Shown piece after piece: positions 11,601 through 24,366 of a stretch of 64,000 bases of DNA (within the stretch, counting starts at the first letter, position 1; each line of letters starts with the position of its first letter). The DNA comes from Lunularia cruciata. Its lineage: Eukaryota > Streptophyta > Marchantiopsida > Lunulariales > Lunulariaceae. The notes below the pieces were generated by a model, which was given only the letters and a program-made list of their open reading frames with translations, did not search any database and was not told where the DNA came from. The stretch spans positions 1,865,001-1,929,000 of the forward strand of contig OX419755.1 of NCBI GenBank assembly GCA_948567375.1. The letters are read 5' to 3'. The position numbers and the translations under genes were made by a program.

Positions 11601-12750
11601 ACTTGAGTATCGATATGAACATTATGCTCTTCTATGGTATTAAGAAAAAAAAATTTAAGATATTTTCCATATTTGTTACCATTTTGGGTGTTAGAACCAT
11701 TGAAAGACTTCCAAGTAGTTAGTTTTTGTACTTTTGTTTGTTTTTGTACCCCAAAGAGTGAATCACAAAGATTGTACCCCAAAGGTTGTTAGGCCAATGA
11801 TGGCACATTGAAGAAGGGAGGGGAGAGTCTCAAAGCCAAAGTACTATGCTTGCCTAATTAGACATTGCCAATGAGACATTGCCATTTGCAGTGAGAATGT
11901 AATCTTAGGTACAAGAGAATTCAATTTCAATACTAACATTTGGGATTCTATTGGATATCTATTCCAAGAAATCATCAATAGACTTGCACGTGAGAAATCA
12001 CATGAAGAACGATTGAAGAACTATATACCGCCATGTAAGTGTAACTTTGAATTTAAATAGTCATCAAATTGTCAATTATGCATCAAAGTTTGACATCACA
12101 TAGACTTCAAGATGGAATTAGCAAAGAAGGAAGAGCAAATCAATGTGAGGTTTTTTGGGTTGTGGAAAATAGAGGGACAATTAACTTGAAACAACTTGTT
12201 GTAGAGAAGTGGGAGATGGCTGTGTGGAGTGATTTATTGAAGTAATTGAAGCTTATGTTCTTGTTGTGGAATTGGGACTACAACTCAACCACTTTGACTC
12301 AAGAAATCAAGCAATTGCAATATTGAAGTAGCACGCTATGAGGTAATCCTTAATTGTAGACAAAAGAACATTGGTGGAAGGTTTTAGGAGAAGATGCATG
12401 ATGTTAACAGACACACACACTTAATACCATGTATTGAGAAATTGAGTATATCACAAAGAAGTTGCAAGCTTCTTTTTGAAAGAAGGAGACCCAAGCAATA
12501 GCTAATAGGTGTTAATGAATAAAGATCTATCAAGGAGTGTAATAGTAATTTTGATCATATGGTTGTTTTATTTGTGGAAAACTACTTACCTACTTACTAA
12601 CAATCAAGCTATTCTTCAAACATATCTTTGAAGGACATAATATTGATTATGTAGGCATGTTTTACTACCATACTCAATGAATTTATGAATCCTTTGCATG
12701 AATACAACTATACTACTTAGTGCCATTTACTTTTAAGCTAGAAACTACTC
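8660..12750. other. Long stretch without a supported gene
   Basis: From about 9.7 kb the DNA becomes AT-rich and almost free of CG, like methylated relic DNA. Frames are short and broken. Apart from the hairpin at 11120 I see nothing assignable. A repeat relic is likely but not demonstrable by eye. Confidence 0.4.
11120..11160. repeat. Perfect 19-bp palindromic hairpin
   Basis: Arms 11120-11138 (AGCTTCTATTTAAACACTT) and 11142-11160 are exact reverse complements around a 3-base loop. In decayed surroundings a perfect palindrome points to a recent inverted duplication or replication-slip event. No function is evident. Confidence 0.85.
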
Positions 12751-12759
12751 AAAGAAGAA

Positions 12760-14860
12760 GAGATTGAGATGCGTGTGGATCATTTCATTTCTATTACATA
12801 TCTAGACAACCAACAAACCAGCAATTCATTAACGGCTTGAATAAGAGAGGCAAATGTAGAGTTTGAAAAATTAAGGAAGGATGTGAAGGTGAAGTAACTA
12901 ACTCTTGAGTGAAAACCAATAGAAAAAAGAAGAGCCCAAATAGTGAAGAAGACAAGAAATGCACCTAAAAAATTAACTCCTTCATCTTGACTTACCAAAA
13001 GGTTGAGAAAATTTGTAATTGAAGAAGATGAAAAATCAATATTGGTGTTATAGACATCAGAGAGAGTGGAAGTTCAAAGAGCAAGACAAACAAAGAAGGG
13101 TCAAATCCTATCAACAACTTGCCAATTGTAGGTGAGGTACCTATTGGGATACCTTGTCTAAATCATCACCAAGAACCTCAATTGATACTAGGTGGAATGC
13201 CGAGAGGTAGAGAACATGTCAAGAGACAAGAGCCAACACTAGAAGAAACCACAACAATAGTCATCCTAGAAGATGTATTTGGAAGATAGTGTTGTTCCTA
13301 TGATTCAATATTGAAACTTTTAGGATTACTCAGTGGAATAGGAAGACATACAAGATGTGTTGGGGTTAATAAAGAGGATGCATTTGACACTTCACCAGCA
13401 TCAAGACAAGGCTGGTTTATTGCAAGGGACTATAAGTTCAATTTTTAGGAATTATCAAGAAGTTTGAGAATGTGAGAGTGTAATTGTCAAGCATGTCAAA
13501 GGAGTTGACAAAGAAGTCAAAGATATGAAGACCAATAACCAATGGTTGCATGTAGCTAATGTAGAATTGGTTAAGGAATATCAAGAATTGAGCTGCACCC
13601 ATACGCCAACCCTTATGGAACTCAAGAAGCTAAGAAGAGACATAAGCAAATCAACAATTCATCAATTGTAAAAGAAGGTTAAAGCTTTGAAGAAAGGATG
13701 GGGTGTAGTAACTGAATAGAAGGTGGACCTAAAGTTGCAACTTGAAGAAGTTCAATGGTAGAAAGAAGAGGCAATATCTTGTGTAATTTCCAAATTAGAA
13801 GCACCTAAGAGAAGACAAGAGAGTACATTACTCTGCCAACACAACCTACATTGGTTTCACTCACTATACTTGTAGAACCTGGTTATGTAGGACCTTCAAC
13901 ACCAAGAGTGATAAATCTCACATGGTCCTAGGTAGTGAATAGAAAAACAATTAGATTACTTTGTGAGAGACTTAGCTTAGTAATTGAAGAATATAGAAAT
14001 TATACTCTTTCAAAAACAAGCTGAAAGAGTTAAAGAAGCTTAAAGGAAAACTCTTTCAAGGAAACCTCAAAATGAGTGGGAAAAGGCTATTTTAGATTTA
14101 GCAGATATAATTCAGCGGAGTATAATAGAAGTTAGGGAAGCTTAAAGTTAGAACTATCTGACTTATCTGGATGGTTAAAGATACTCAATAGATTGTTTCA
14201 CAAGCAAATAGGTACAATGGCAATTTTCCATTAGAGATAATTACTTTAGTAGCAATTATAGCTTGTAACAATTGTAAGTTTTGGTACCATTTGAGTCACT
14301 CAGTCAATTAAGCTTAAAACTCCAAGTGCTTTATATTTAGTTTTATACAAGGTGAATAAGTGAAAGAGTTTTTAAGCTCGTTGTTTTTTTTTCAATGATT
14401 TAAGTTTGGTTATATTTCATAGTGCACATTGTTTGGGAATCTTTGTAAGTGTGTGTTTGATCCTTGGTGTTTGCATTTCACTTCTTGAGGTGGTGCATTG
14501 ACAAGATTTTTGAGTTCTTTAGTGATGAGAATATCCAAAGATTGTGTAAACAAAGTCTGACATTTCTTACCATCGTAGGGGTAATATATGTACCTTTTAA
14601 GAAGAGTAGAACATATGTTTTGTGCCAAAGATTGTATCTTTGTACTACAAAAATAGGTTGACGTCTTTGGACTGAATAATCACTATCTTGAATTTCCATT
14701 ATAATTTGAGTGATCATGATTTATTTATTTCTCTTTCTTGTAATACACTTTCATGGTGATATTTCACTCTTATGGGAGTTGACTTTGCCCAAGAGCTTAA
14801 AAAAGCAATAATAATGGACTCTATAGTGATATTCTCTTCTTATCTTACCTCTTTGAAAAT
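12760..14860 (+). mobile_element. Decayed coiled-coil element, copy 1 (least certain)
   Basis: Broken plus-strand frames are rich in K, E, Q and L, with K/R-rich stretches near 12.9 kb and coiled-coil-like stretches at 13.45-14.13 kb. The 3' non-coding part parallels that of the copy at 42.6-45.4 kb: the motif AAGTGCTTTATATTTAGTTTTATACAAG-like text, then TTTGATCCTTGG, and at about 14,775 a GGGAGTTGACTTTGCCCAAGAG block followed by TTAAA. Copies 2 and 3 have clearer versions. No protein could be reconstructed, and the link to the others rests mainly on the 3' part. Confidence 0.35.
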
Positions 14861-14869
14861 GTGTCATCA

Positions 14870-17190
14870 TGGGAACGACCTATTATTACAATTTGACAAT
14901 TACAAGGTTTCCATGTCTTCATTTGTCCTTCTAATAAGTTCAACACAAGCATGGGTTCATCAAGATACTCAATTGCTTGAAAGATAAGTTAATATCATTC
15001 TCTTTATATATCTTGATCCTCTTTTGTTATTCCTTGTTTGTCCTCTTGTGCATTTGGACCTTCTTATGCATCTTAATCAAATAAAAGCCTCTCCACACAA
15101 AGTTCTATTTTATGGGAAGATGAATACTCTAACCAAAGTTAGACTTCTTATCATAGATCCTATCTTCTAAATTTTTTAGTTAGATTGTAGCGCAATTTAC
15201 ATAAAATCTCCAACAAGTAATCCTTAATACCAATAAAAGCCTTAGAATAAAATGTGCAAAGGTGTTCATAATTCTCCTTTATGCTTAAATGCAATGATGA
15301 ATATTAATTGCATGAAACTGCATGGACTAATGAAGTCAAAATATTTTTTTCTCTTTTGTTGTATTGGTCCAAGAGTTAGGTCCAAGAAAGGCTTAATGTT
15401 ATTCAAGTAAAGTGAAAAATATATACCAATGATGATGCAAGAGGATTTTGTATTCTTGAGATACATTACCAAGTTGTAGAAAGCATATCATTTGTATTCT
15501 CCTTGGTCATATTATCTTATTATATACCTTGGGAAGCACATAGTATCAAAGGATTGCAAGAGAGAAAAAATATTTCCTTAAGTCTTGATTAAAAATTCAC
15601 ATAAAGAAGATGTTTCATGAATAGCCTATCAAAAGTTATATACAAATAACATAGAATACAAATAAATAAGGTAAATTTTCCCAAAATATTTACAAGAATT
15701 CAAGAAATTAAACAATTCTAATAAATTTTTAACAATTTCAGAATATACTTCACCTTGACCAACTAAAAGAGAAAATAGATTGTTTGAAGGAACCAAATGG
15801 AGACAACTTTACAGATAAGCATTATATGATATAAATAAGCCATCAAAAATATGAAATGATACATTATCAATTTATGTATATTAAAATATTTATTTCTCTT
15901 ATTAACTCTTATATTGAAGTGTTTCAAGGTCAATTTTTTGGCAAATATCAATTGATCAACATGATCAAGGATTAAGATAATAATTGCACCCAAAAATTTC
16001 TAACATAAAGTAAGTATTTTTTTTCTATAGTTTGTTAAGTTTTTTAATCTGAATCTTAGTTTAATTAATTACAATAGAAATTAATTAGAAAATCTATGGT
16101 AATTGTAAGTAAGTAAGATAAAATGTTAAAGTGTATATTATTTGTACATAAAATATTATACTTATTCCTTAAGACATCTGTATATGTTATAATTTGGCAA
16201 CTTATACCCACTACTAAAAATTTTAATCCTTGTTGTGCAAGTTATTGAAGATGAGAAAAATTTAAAATACAAGAAGATCTATACTATAGATTCATTTATA
16301 TTCATCAATCTAATGGGTTAGATATATGCAAGTGGAAGTAAGTATAACGGATATTTTCAATTACTTCTCCTTTTTGCATCTTTATTACTTCATCCATCAT
16401 TAATGACAATATTGTTTGCTTATTTGCATTTGTTTCTACCTTCTTTTCTTCCTTTATTGTTGTACTTAATATTTTAGATGGACAATGGATTGATGTGTTC
16501 CTTGTTCCTCTTGATGCTAGAGTGAGAGAGATATCTAGATATTTCCAAATATTGTGTCTTTTGTAGGGTCAACACTGGTTTCAAACCCTTAATTTCAACT
16601 TTGCAAGGTTGACTTTTTGAATTTCTCTTAAGTGTTTGCAATTGATTTAAATTGAATATTATTTGACATGTAGCATGGAAAAAAAATCCTAAAGTGGAGT
16701 GGGTCAAATTGAACTATTGCTGCCTAGAGAGGAGTTTAGTGAGACGAGGAAGTATTAGTGATGAAAATATCTAGCATTCTTGACATGTTGTTCAAAGCAA
16801 AGAAATCAAAATTCACCATTATTTACACTTAAAAAGTGTGGTTTATTTGGCTATAAATGTTAAGATAACACTCTTCTAAGGCTAAATTTCATATGTGTAA
16901 CAATTACAAAAGCTCAAGATGAGCAAAAGCTAGATAAGGAACTAAAAGCTAGAGTTAGTTCACAAACTAAAGATTATTGGGTAACGAGAGTCTAACCGGA
17001 CTCACATGGCTATATCAAGCTCTGGCAGCCCACAAAAGACAAGGTTTGGCAGCCAAAGTTCTGATGGAGCTCATACTCATGTTTGGTTTGCCTTATGTGT
17101 AGACCCTCACCTGGAGTTTTTACGTCTGTTTGAGCCACTTTGAGCAAGAAAACTTCTAGGTTAATGTGCCAAGCTACATAATGTGCAATA
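14870..17190. other. AT-rich stretch, nothing recognised
   Basis: CG dinucleotides are nearly absent and frames are short. No domain, RNA gene or paired terminal repeat was seen. Confidence 0.4.
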
Positions 17191-17199
17191 TAACAATCT

Positions 17200-18083
17200 A
17201 GTTTATCCTTAATTTCAAAATTTCCATTTCTATGATAGGTCTCAGCTTTCCTATAATGAACCCTTTAATGGTGGAATCACTTGTGTAGTATGCTTTTCTT
17301 GTGGCAGAATGAATGTTGTTCCTGATTCCATTGCTTGATATAAGTTGGATTGCATAAATATGCAACATCATGAGTAGATCCAAGCATCATATAACACAAG
17401 GCCCAAAACCAAAGATCTGCATCACAAATGCCTTGTAGCAGAATAAAGTAATCTAAGTGGCTATTCATGTAGTGCTCAGGATAAAACCTCATAGTTGGAT
17501 TGATTCTCAGTTTGATATGTGTAAATCATTGGTTGTATGGATGTACATACAACCAATGATTTTTGGAATTCCACATATTAGTGCTTTGATATGCTTTTAA
17601 TACATTCTACTACATCCATCTGATGTATTTAGAGTACATTTTGTTTTTGTTTGTCAATATCTTGACTACAATTGCATTGTACGTCACTTGTCGATACACC
17701 AAGATAATATATCGAGTTAAGACAATATACAAGACAATATTTACCAAGTCAATGGTGAATTGTGTGGAAATCTATGTAAATTTACAACTACATATTTCTC
17801 TAACTCCACTCTTTTTCTAGCATATATCCATTTAGATATAGTAGGCACATGTCGTTCAATCTCATCAACCAATTTTGTAAGACTCTGATATGAGATTCTG
17901 TACTTGCTTTTCATATGATTGTTTAGAAAGTCTAAATCCATTGACCATACTTGCTTGTGAACAATCTCCCACCATGTGTATGGTCTTGGTATCACCCATA
18001 AATCTCTTTGAGATGGCAAAAAATAATTCTCTGCCATCAAGAACCAGCTCCAAAACTTTGTGTAGTATGCTCCTCTTGTTCAT
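17200..18083 (-). pseudogene. PIF/Harbinger transposase relic
   Basis: Minus-strand fragments carry family landmarks. The 5' part (about 18,040-17,741) reads a KYRISYQSLTKLVDEIERHV stretch, matching the helix-rich N-terminal part of HARBI1-like nucleases. The downstream part (17,492-17,277, another frame) reads YFILLQGICDADLWFW and then GSTHDVAYL, matching the region around the catalytic Asp pair of the DDE_Tnp_4 domain. The C-terminal third with the last catalytic residue was not found. The coding sequence is interrupted by stops, a frameshift and the palindrome at 17,523, so it is dead. TIRs were not identified. Confidence 0.7.
17523..17562. repeat. Perfect 17-bp palindromic hairpin inside the Harbinger relic
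   Basis: Arms AAATCATTGGTTGTATG (17523-17539) and their exact complement (17546-17562) flank six bases. It interrupts the transposase relic, so it arose after or during inactivation. Confidence 0.85.
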
Positions 18084-18089
18084 GAATTG

Positions 18090-19380
18090 TTTCTCCCATC
18101 AACAATGTGGCTAACTCCATGAGAATTTTTTGTTTGGACTCCATTAACCAAAACAACATAAGATCACAAAAGTCCATCTTGAATATGTGAAGGAGGACTG
18201 AAAGCTGTATCAGACAAGCCCTCTTTTGTTCAAAATGGATACAGGAGCCAAAAGGTATTGATGCTTACAAGCCCCCTACTACTTACTTGATAAACCCTAG
18301 TCCTAAATTTGGTTACATGTTAAGCACGGGATCTGTAATTCTAAGTGACTTACCCATTGCAATTATATTTATGTGGTTGATGCATGTTAGCTCAAGGTTA
18401 GCTGCCGGACCGATGTTTAAGAGGCTGGTGTACGTCAGAACTGACATACACCATTGAGCCGTGTGAAGTGCCCTTATGTGATGGTCTTGAGTATGATGGC
18501 TAAGAAATTTTGGCAGTCCCCTACTGAAATTTATTACTGAAGTTTAGATATCCCAAGGGGTAAACAAAGGGATGGAAAGGAAAGTCAAAAGACAGAAAGT
18601 GGAGGTACGGGAAGTAGACTAAGAGAGAGAGATGCTAAACCTGATTGAGTTAGTTTGGATGTATCTATAGGATTAAATTGTAAGACAAAAAACTTCATCC
18701 TCAAGGTTTAGCATGCAAGGAGAACTAGTTAACTAATACTAATGGCACCATAAATTTCTTACGTGTTGTGTAATTGGAATATAGAACGCGTTTAATACAA
18801 CCATGTCCGACCCATCTTACATAAGGTGGTAAGATCGTCATAACTATCAATTATATAGGGGTAAGCATGTAAAATTTTGCAGACAGGGTTAGCAACATTT
18901 TGCAAATAGGTGTTTTCATGATTGGAGGTGATTAAATTACGGTTTTTATTATATTTATATCTCAGTTTTGTAAGATCCGCAGTGGAAATGTTTTGTTGAC
19001 TAAATTTATAGGAACAAAGTCATGAGAGCGAAAAGTTTCCTTTTATGTCTGTGCTATATTAGAAAAAACTAATCTTTATAATTTTTTTAGTACAAATTTG
19101 TTCAAATTATTATTTAGGAGTGTGTCCTTTGTACGCTTATGTATTTTTATTATTCTTGTATCCATACAGTTTCTTCCTTTATGACATCCTTTCCTCTTTA
19201 CCTTACTGTCTTCGTTTATTGTGTTTTACTTCACCAAATTGTTAACATGGATGGTCATCTAAATGCTATTTAGTGTGACTCTCAAGTCCTTTCTCACCCC
19301 CTCTACTTTGTTAGAATTTTGCTTTCTAAGACTTCGTTGTACATGAAATATGAAAAAATTACTCACTAAGGACACTAAGA
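18090..19380. other. Non-coding stretch, nothing recognised
   Basis: CG content rises compared with the preceding 8 kb, marking the start of the less decayed central region. No coding frame or RNA gene is supported. Confidence 0.4.
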
Positions 19381-19426
19381 AAAGGCGACCGCACAGCAAA
19401 CACGAAGGATGAGAAGACCCCATCAA
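19381..19426 (-). mobile_element. Short LINE 3'-end fragment (minus sense)
   Basis: Matches the terminal core in reverse: GGCGACCGCACAG, then ACGAAGGATGAGAAGACC and CCATCAA. Homology stops at the hairpin, giving a fragment under 50 bp. Confidence 0.7.
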
Positions 19427-19489
19427 TCATGGACTCACCTGAATGCTAACTATATAACTCTGACAGGAAATTTGACAAAGAACCATTCA

Positions 19490-19765
19490 ATAAATTTTTC
19501 AAAAATCACCAGTAGTGTTTAAATAAATTTTTTTTACTTAAAAGTAACTTGCTCAACTACGTCAACCTCGATACTGGATTGAAGTCAAAACTTTGCGGAG
19601 TATATATGCTCTTATATAACCGCTCAAATTTGCTCAACGGTTGTCCTAAAGTTTCAGAAGAACCTTTTCAAATAAATCACCATAGAAAGCGGACTGTAGT
19701 TGGAACTTGGCAAGGTATATATATACTCTAATTTGAGCGCTCAAATTTATTCAAGGGTTAGCATA
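19490..19765 (+). repeat. Diverged direct duplication (period about 125 bp)
   Basis: The blocks around 19,560-19,645 and 19,690-19,760 share AATAAATYACC, GGAYTG..., a TATATATRCTC stretch and CGCTCAAATTTRYTCAA. This is a local duplication with moderate divergence; no coding role is seen. Confidence 0.5.
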
Positions 19766-20936
19766 TGCACTCTGAAGTCTTTATGCAACTTGCCAGTAAG
19801 ATATGTTTCTTTACCGTGATAGAATAGTGCAGGCACCGATTGGTGCATGACAGAAAATAGTGCATGTCCCAGAAGTATGTTAATGTCCTCTGAAAGCTCA
19901 TGCTAGAAATCGTAGCACTGTAGGCGAAAAGTCTTGTTGCTGAAAGTCGAAGGAAAAAAATCTCTGTATCTCTCTACCTGCATCTATAGGAGATAAACGT
20001 TTGAATACGTGTTGAAAACTGCATAGAGTTGTCATGGCAGAACTGACTACTATAATATCACTCCAGTGATCAACGTTACGGCACTGTTGCCTTCCAGATT
20101 GTACTGGAATCCACGAATGATGCTGATGTGACGATATTCGGGTAGTGAAGCTGGCCACAAGCAGAATGAGCATGATGTGGATGCATGACACCAGTCTGTC
20201 ATGCCCAAAGAGGCTGCAGTTCTTGTTCTTTCATGAAAACCACGATCAAGTATGTGAGGCACATTTATTACAGACGTTGCCAGGTAATGCTCTCTGCGAA
20301 TGAAGCATCTCTTAACCTGAATGCTGTCGAATCGACAAAGACACTGTTGTGCGATGATGGAGCTCGGGACATACTCAGGCCATTCAACTCGTCAACTGGG
20401 CAGTCTACGTGCAAGTTGCTTCTTCCCTGAAACTATACTATTCATGATACTCTGTACCTTGATATCAAATTTCTTTGATAAATACTATTGGAGGGTCTGA
20501 AACTTCGAGCTTAATCCATCAATATTACCCCACAAAGCTGGATACGAGGAATAAAACTCACTTGATTGCACTTCAGTGGTTCAGTTGGCTATGTATTTTA
20601 GTTTTGCAGTGGAACCTCCTCTTCGAATGCACAGAGATTTATAGCATATAGTTTTGCATGACAGCGTCCACCCAATAATATCCTGATTAGATTTTCTCCT
20701 TGCCAGGTTCATTTTGAATTATTCCTTCTACCACCGTCCCGTAAGATAATCTAAATTACAAATCCATTTCATGGCCAGATTATTCTAGTCCTTGATCTCA
20801 ACCTTCTATCACATGAGAATAGGTTAGAATGGTTCAGAAGAATAAGCTTGGGAGTTAAGCGAAGTCAACGACAACCACTTGCACTTCTCCGAGATTGCCA
20901 GGTCTTCAGACCCTCTAAGAGAGGGTGGAACCTCTT

Positions 20937-21455
20937 TTAATGGAAATTGAGTTTGAATGGACACAGGGATACGTGGTCACCGTCGGGTCGCAGTTCACCT
21001 ATATTGCAGTTCTCATTCAGGACTCCAGCACCAAGTGTTACAGCCATACATTTTGTTTCATCTGAGGTGATTCTCATAGTTTGAAGATCCTGGACGCCAA
21101 AGTTGGGATTTCGGAAGACTAAAATTTGATGGTCATGCAAGTTTAAAGCCCACTGACAATTTACCACCTCCCATTGTGCACAACATATAGAGAAGTTTCT
21201 GTCCAGACATGGTTGTAGGGTTGTTTCAGCTATTCGCACTGTCAGGTTGCCCTTGTGACTTCGGAGTCCTTTACAGTGAATATCTCGATAACAACTGCTT
21301 GATGTTTGGGGATCAAATCCGGATGTTTTTAGTTCACACATTCCTGAGAATGTCTCGGACAAGGTTGTCTGTTGGATTGACATTCCGTGTCTCTCCAGTT
21401 CTACTTGCACAGATTTCCGCTTTGTGAAATATTTTGAGGAGTCCATTGGTGACAT
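20937..21455 (-). CDS. Hypothetical 172-aa ORF, unconfirmed
   Basis: An ATG-initiated open frame on the minus strand lies about 1.5 kb upstream of the first F-box gene. It is Cys-rich in its middle (several CC or C-x-C-like positions) and ends in a hydrophobic FKLNFH. I recognise no domain, signal peptide or transmembrane segment. It may be an exon, a pseudogene or a chance ORF in GC-balanced DNA. Confidence 0.25.
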   Translation of the reverse strand: MSPMDSSKYFTKRKSVQVELERHGMSIQQTTLSETFSGMCELKTSGFDPQTSSSCYRDIHCKGLRSHKGNLTVRIAETTLQPCLDRNFSICCAQWEVVNCQWALNLHDHQILVFRNPNFGVQDLQTMRITSDETKCMAVTLGAGVLNENCNIGELRPDGDHVSLCPFKLNFH

Positions 21456-22944
21456 GAAAAGTAATGGAGTCTGATTCTGGTGAAAGACCTGTCATGAATT
21501 GCATTTAATTTTTTGACTTGATCTCTGTATATCGAGTTCTTTGTTGTTTGTGTACTATATGATGAGTGAGGAGTGAGGGCCTGGATACACCTGGCCCAGA
21601 TTTTCACCAGTCACATTCCTTCCTGTGAACTGAATAATTTGTAAAATCTGAATCATTGGCACTTTATGGGTGTTTCATAGGTCTGAATCCGTTTTGAATG
21701 TCGAAGGCCAGAAAGCCAAAAGTTTGTTGCATTTGTCCGACGTATGCAAGGAGAAGAGTGGAATTAATATATTACCGGGTGATGCAGTGTCGTCTCATTT
21801 CTACGCAGCCTTGACACTTGATCCATGAGGGTATATGGGTTAAGGGCCGAATCCGAATACAGATATCGAAGGGAGCTTGGAACTACCGGGACAAGTCAGG
21901 TTCCTATACGATCTAATAAATCTCGACGTAACACAAGTCACAAGCTCCAAAAATTCCGAGTTATCCCAAAGAAGTGCACACCTAGAATCGCACGATTTCA
22001 GAGAAGGCCAAACGAAATTGAAAACTTCAAAGAAGTATAAACAGAAAGGAGCATACGATGACTCGGAATGCAGTAGAGAAACCTAGATCCGTTCGTTACA
22101 GTGAAGAAGATAAACTCACCAGAATATCGCTGCAAGATCAACAGAAGTAAATCCAGATTTCGTGCTCGTCCTAGAGTAACTCTGGTGGAAACACCCGAAA
22201 TTACGACTTCCAACATCGCGAAGTATGATTAAAGGGCAGTGACGAGAGGAATGAACTGGTTCGGAACGCAAGGGCTTCTTCTGTACTGAACCTTGATGAA
22301 GCTCATCAAATGAGAGAGTTAGTGTTTCATATGCAAAGCTTGACATACCTCCACAGGTAATGTGACGAGCCATCATTATGCACTCCTTGCTCTTTTAGTC
22401 AACCACCGACACGCGGGACGATAAAGAAAGAGTCGTGAGCTACAGTGGAAAATTATAGAGTGAACTTACGAGTCATCTCAAGAAAACGCTCTGTTCAGGA
22501 TTAGTAGTTGTAGCCGAGAAAATCGTGGAATTGCTGCGTTGAGAACCGATCTCGCCAAGTGTTGGAGACGCGTAGCAGGGGGGCACAGAATAGAAGAGTT
22601 CTTGAAATTGAGTGTTAGACACCACCCTTAAAGCAAACAGTCCTTTAAATTTGGCGGGAGTAGTTACGGAACCGTACATCTAGGGTTTCTTCTCACGATT
22701 GAAGCGGATTATGCCTCGGGGTTTATTTCAGGGGTTTCCTTTCACTGTACCAAAGAATGTGAGTGCACCTCTGTTATCAAGTCTCTTGCTATTTTAGAGT
22801 TCTTGCGCACCAACTATGATCTACTTGACATCAGTGCGGAAATTGAGGTCGATACCCGCTGAAGCCGCTAAGGACTTACTGGAGGAAGGAGACGTCATGT
22901 CTTCCGTGCTTGCGGACCTCACCTTGAACGGCGTGCAATCAAAC

Positions 22945-24366
22945 ATGGGAAATGATGGTCGGAATGTCGTTTGCCAGGGATGGCGTCCGATGAAAGAGTC
23001 TCACGAGATGGATCCGCAGTTGAAGTTGCATGTTGTAGAAGGCAAATTTGATGGAAAATCTGAAGGAAGATGCCACGAAGGGGACGAAGCTGTGTGGATT
23101 CATCTTAGTAATGACCTCGTAAGAAGAGTGCTTCTCCGGCTCCCGCTCGCCAGTCAGTATCGCTTCCGTGCCGTATGCAAGATCTGGCACGACATGCTTT
23201 CTTCTACCAGGTTTGTGAGAGATAGCGCGGCTCTGCGATCCGATGACTCCCCTCCGATCTGCGCATACGAATACTCTTGTCCAAATCGTGTAGAAACTAG
23301 ATCCGCAGGTATGTTCGGCAGGAGTGGAGTCGAGCTGACTGATCCGACTAGGGCAGATCAGTTGGCTCCAGGACCCGGTACGGCATCCAATAATATTTGT
23401 AGCCAAAATATGTGCCTGTTAGATCTCTCTTTCGCACCCTCGTGGATTCTGGCTAACAAGATTATTGCCACCCGGGATGGTTTACTCTGCACTGCCTCTT
23501 CCAATACTCCAAGAATCAAAGGGCCTACCTCTGCCCATGGAGGGTTGTGCATAATCAATCCTTTTACCAGGACATGGAGAGAGCTGCCCCCTTTACCTAG
23601 CCTAGCGGAAGGGAAGGCATGGCCATGGGCCGATGAGGTGATGGTGGACAGAACATCTCCATCTCACTTTGTAGCCCTCGTGATTCTGGGCACTCTACGA
23701 GACGAAGAATGGTTTATCTGCCGATATTCCTCGAAGAGCAATGACTGGAAAGTCATTCCAGGAGATTCCACCTCTGAGCGGCCTGTAGAGTGTCGGAACT
23801 ATCTGTTTGCTGATCGGCTCCTGTACTCATGGAAAGGGGATGGTAGTTTATTCATTCACGACTTAGAAGAAGGGAAGTTACTGACAATATCTACACCAGG
23901 ATACCCTGTTTTCCCATCAAGAGGAATAAACGTATCAAGAATAAAAGTAGAGATTGTCGAACACCAGGGGTCGGTGTACGCCGGTTGGATGATTACAGTA
24001 AGAGAGCCTTCGATGCCCATGCTTGGAATGAGCAAGCTCAAACCAAATATGTGCTGGGAGGAGTCAGTGAGGTTACCAGAAACCCTGTTGCGGAGTGCAA
24101 TAGTTGACCTGGACATGGAGGACATATCTGACGGACTTGTACTTGAGAACTCGAAAGTTTTGGACTGTAAAGTAATCGTATTAGCTGATTTCATCTGCGT
24201 TAAACTCATCCACAGAAAAGCCAAACAGGAAGTTACCTCTGAGACTGTGATAGGATACCATGTTCCATCCCAAACCTGGAAAGGTTTCGGTATCCATCTT
24301 CCGCACGTCCATTGGACTACAAATGTTGAACTTTTTGTACCTGGATGCTTACAAGTCTATCTATAA
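22945..24366 (+). CDS. F-box protein with kelch-like motif, paralogue 1
   Basis: Intact single-exon frame of 473 aa. F-box at about residues 51-97 (LSNDLVRRVLLRLPLASQYR, then FRAVCKIWHDMLSS), which in this family binds SKP1 in an SCF ubiquitin ligase. A conserved LDLSFAPSW block follows near 158-167, then one clear kelch-like motif at about 201-219 (LCIINPFTRTWRELPPLP). The rest to residue 473 reads as degenerate beta-propeller repeats, presumably substrate-binding. The start at 22945 is chosen because it aligns with the start of the paralogue at 37,816 (both Met lie 10-12 residues before WRP) and has a strong context (A at -3, G at +4). The frame stays open to an ATG at 22816, which would add 43 residues. 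A spliced 5' UTR is possible. The target protein cannot be inferred. Confidence 0.85.
   Translation: MGNDGRNVVCQGWRPMKESHEMDPQLKLHVVEGKFDGKSEGRCHEGDEAVWIHLSNDLVRRVLLRLPLASQYRFRAVCKIWHDMLSSTRFVRDSAALRSDDSPPICAYEYSCPNRVETRSAGMFGRSGVELTDPTRADQLAPGPGTASNNICSQNMCLLDLSFAPSWILANKIIATRDGLLCTASSNTPRIKGPTSAHGGLCIINPFTRTWRELPPLPSLAEGKAWPWADEVMVDRTSPSHFVALVILGTLRDEEWFICRYSSKSNDWKVIPGDSTSERPVECRNYLFADRLLYSWKGDGSLFIHDLEEGKLLTISTPGYPVFPSRGINVSRIKVEIVEHQGSVYAGWMITVREPSMPMLGMSKLKPNMCWEESVRLPETLLRSAIVDLDMEDISDGLVLENSKVLDCKVIVLADFICVKLIHRKAKQEVTSETVIGYHVPSQTWKGFGIHLPHVHWTTNVELFVPGCLQVYL

Noticed and set aside
22939-23406. 155-aa minus-strand open frame inside the first F-box gene
   Set aside because: It is the antisense shadow of a well-supported coding frame and has no recognisable domain.
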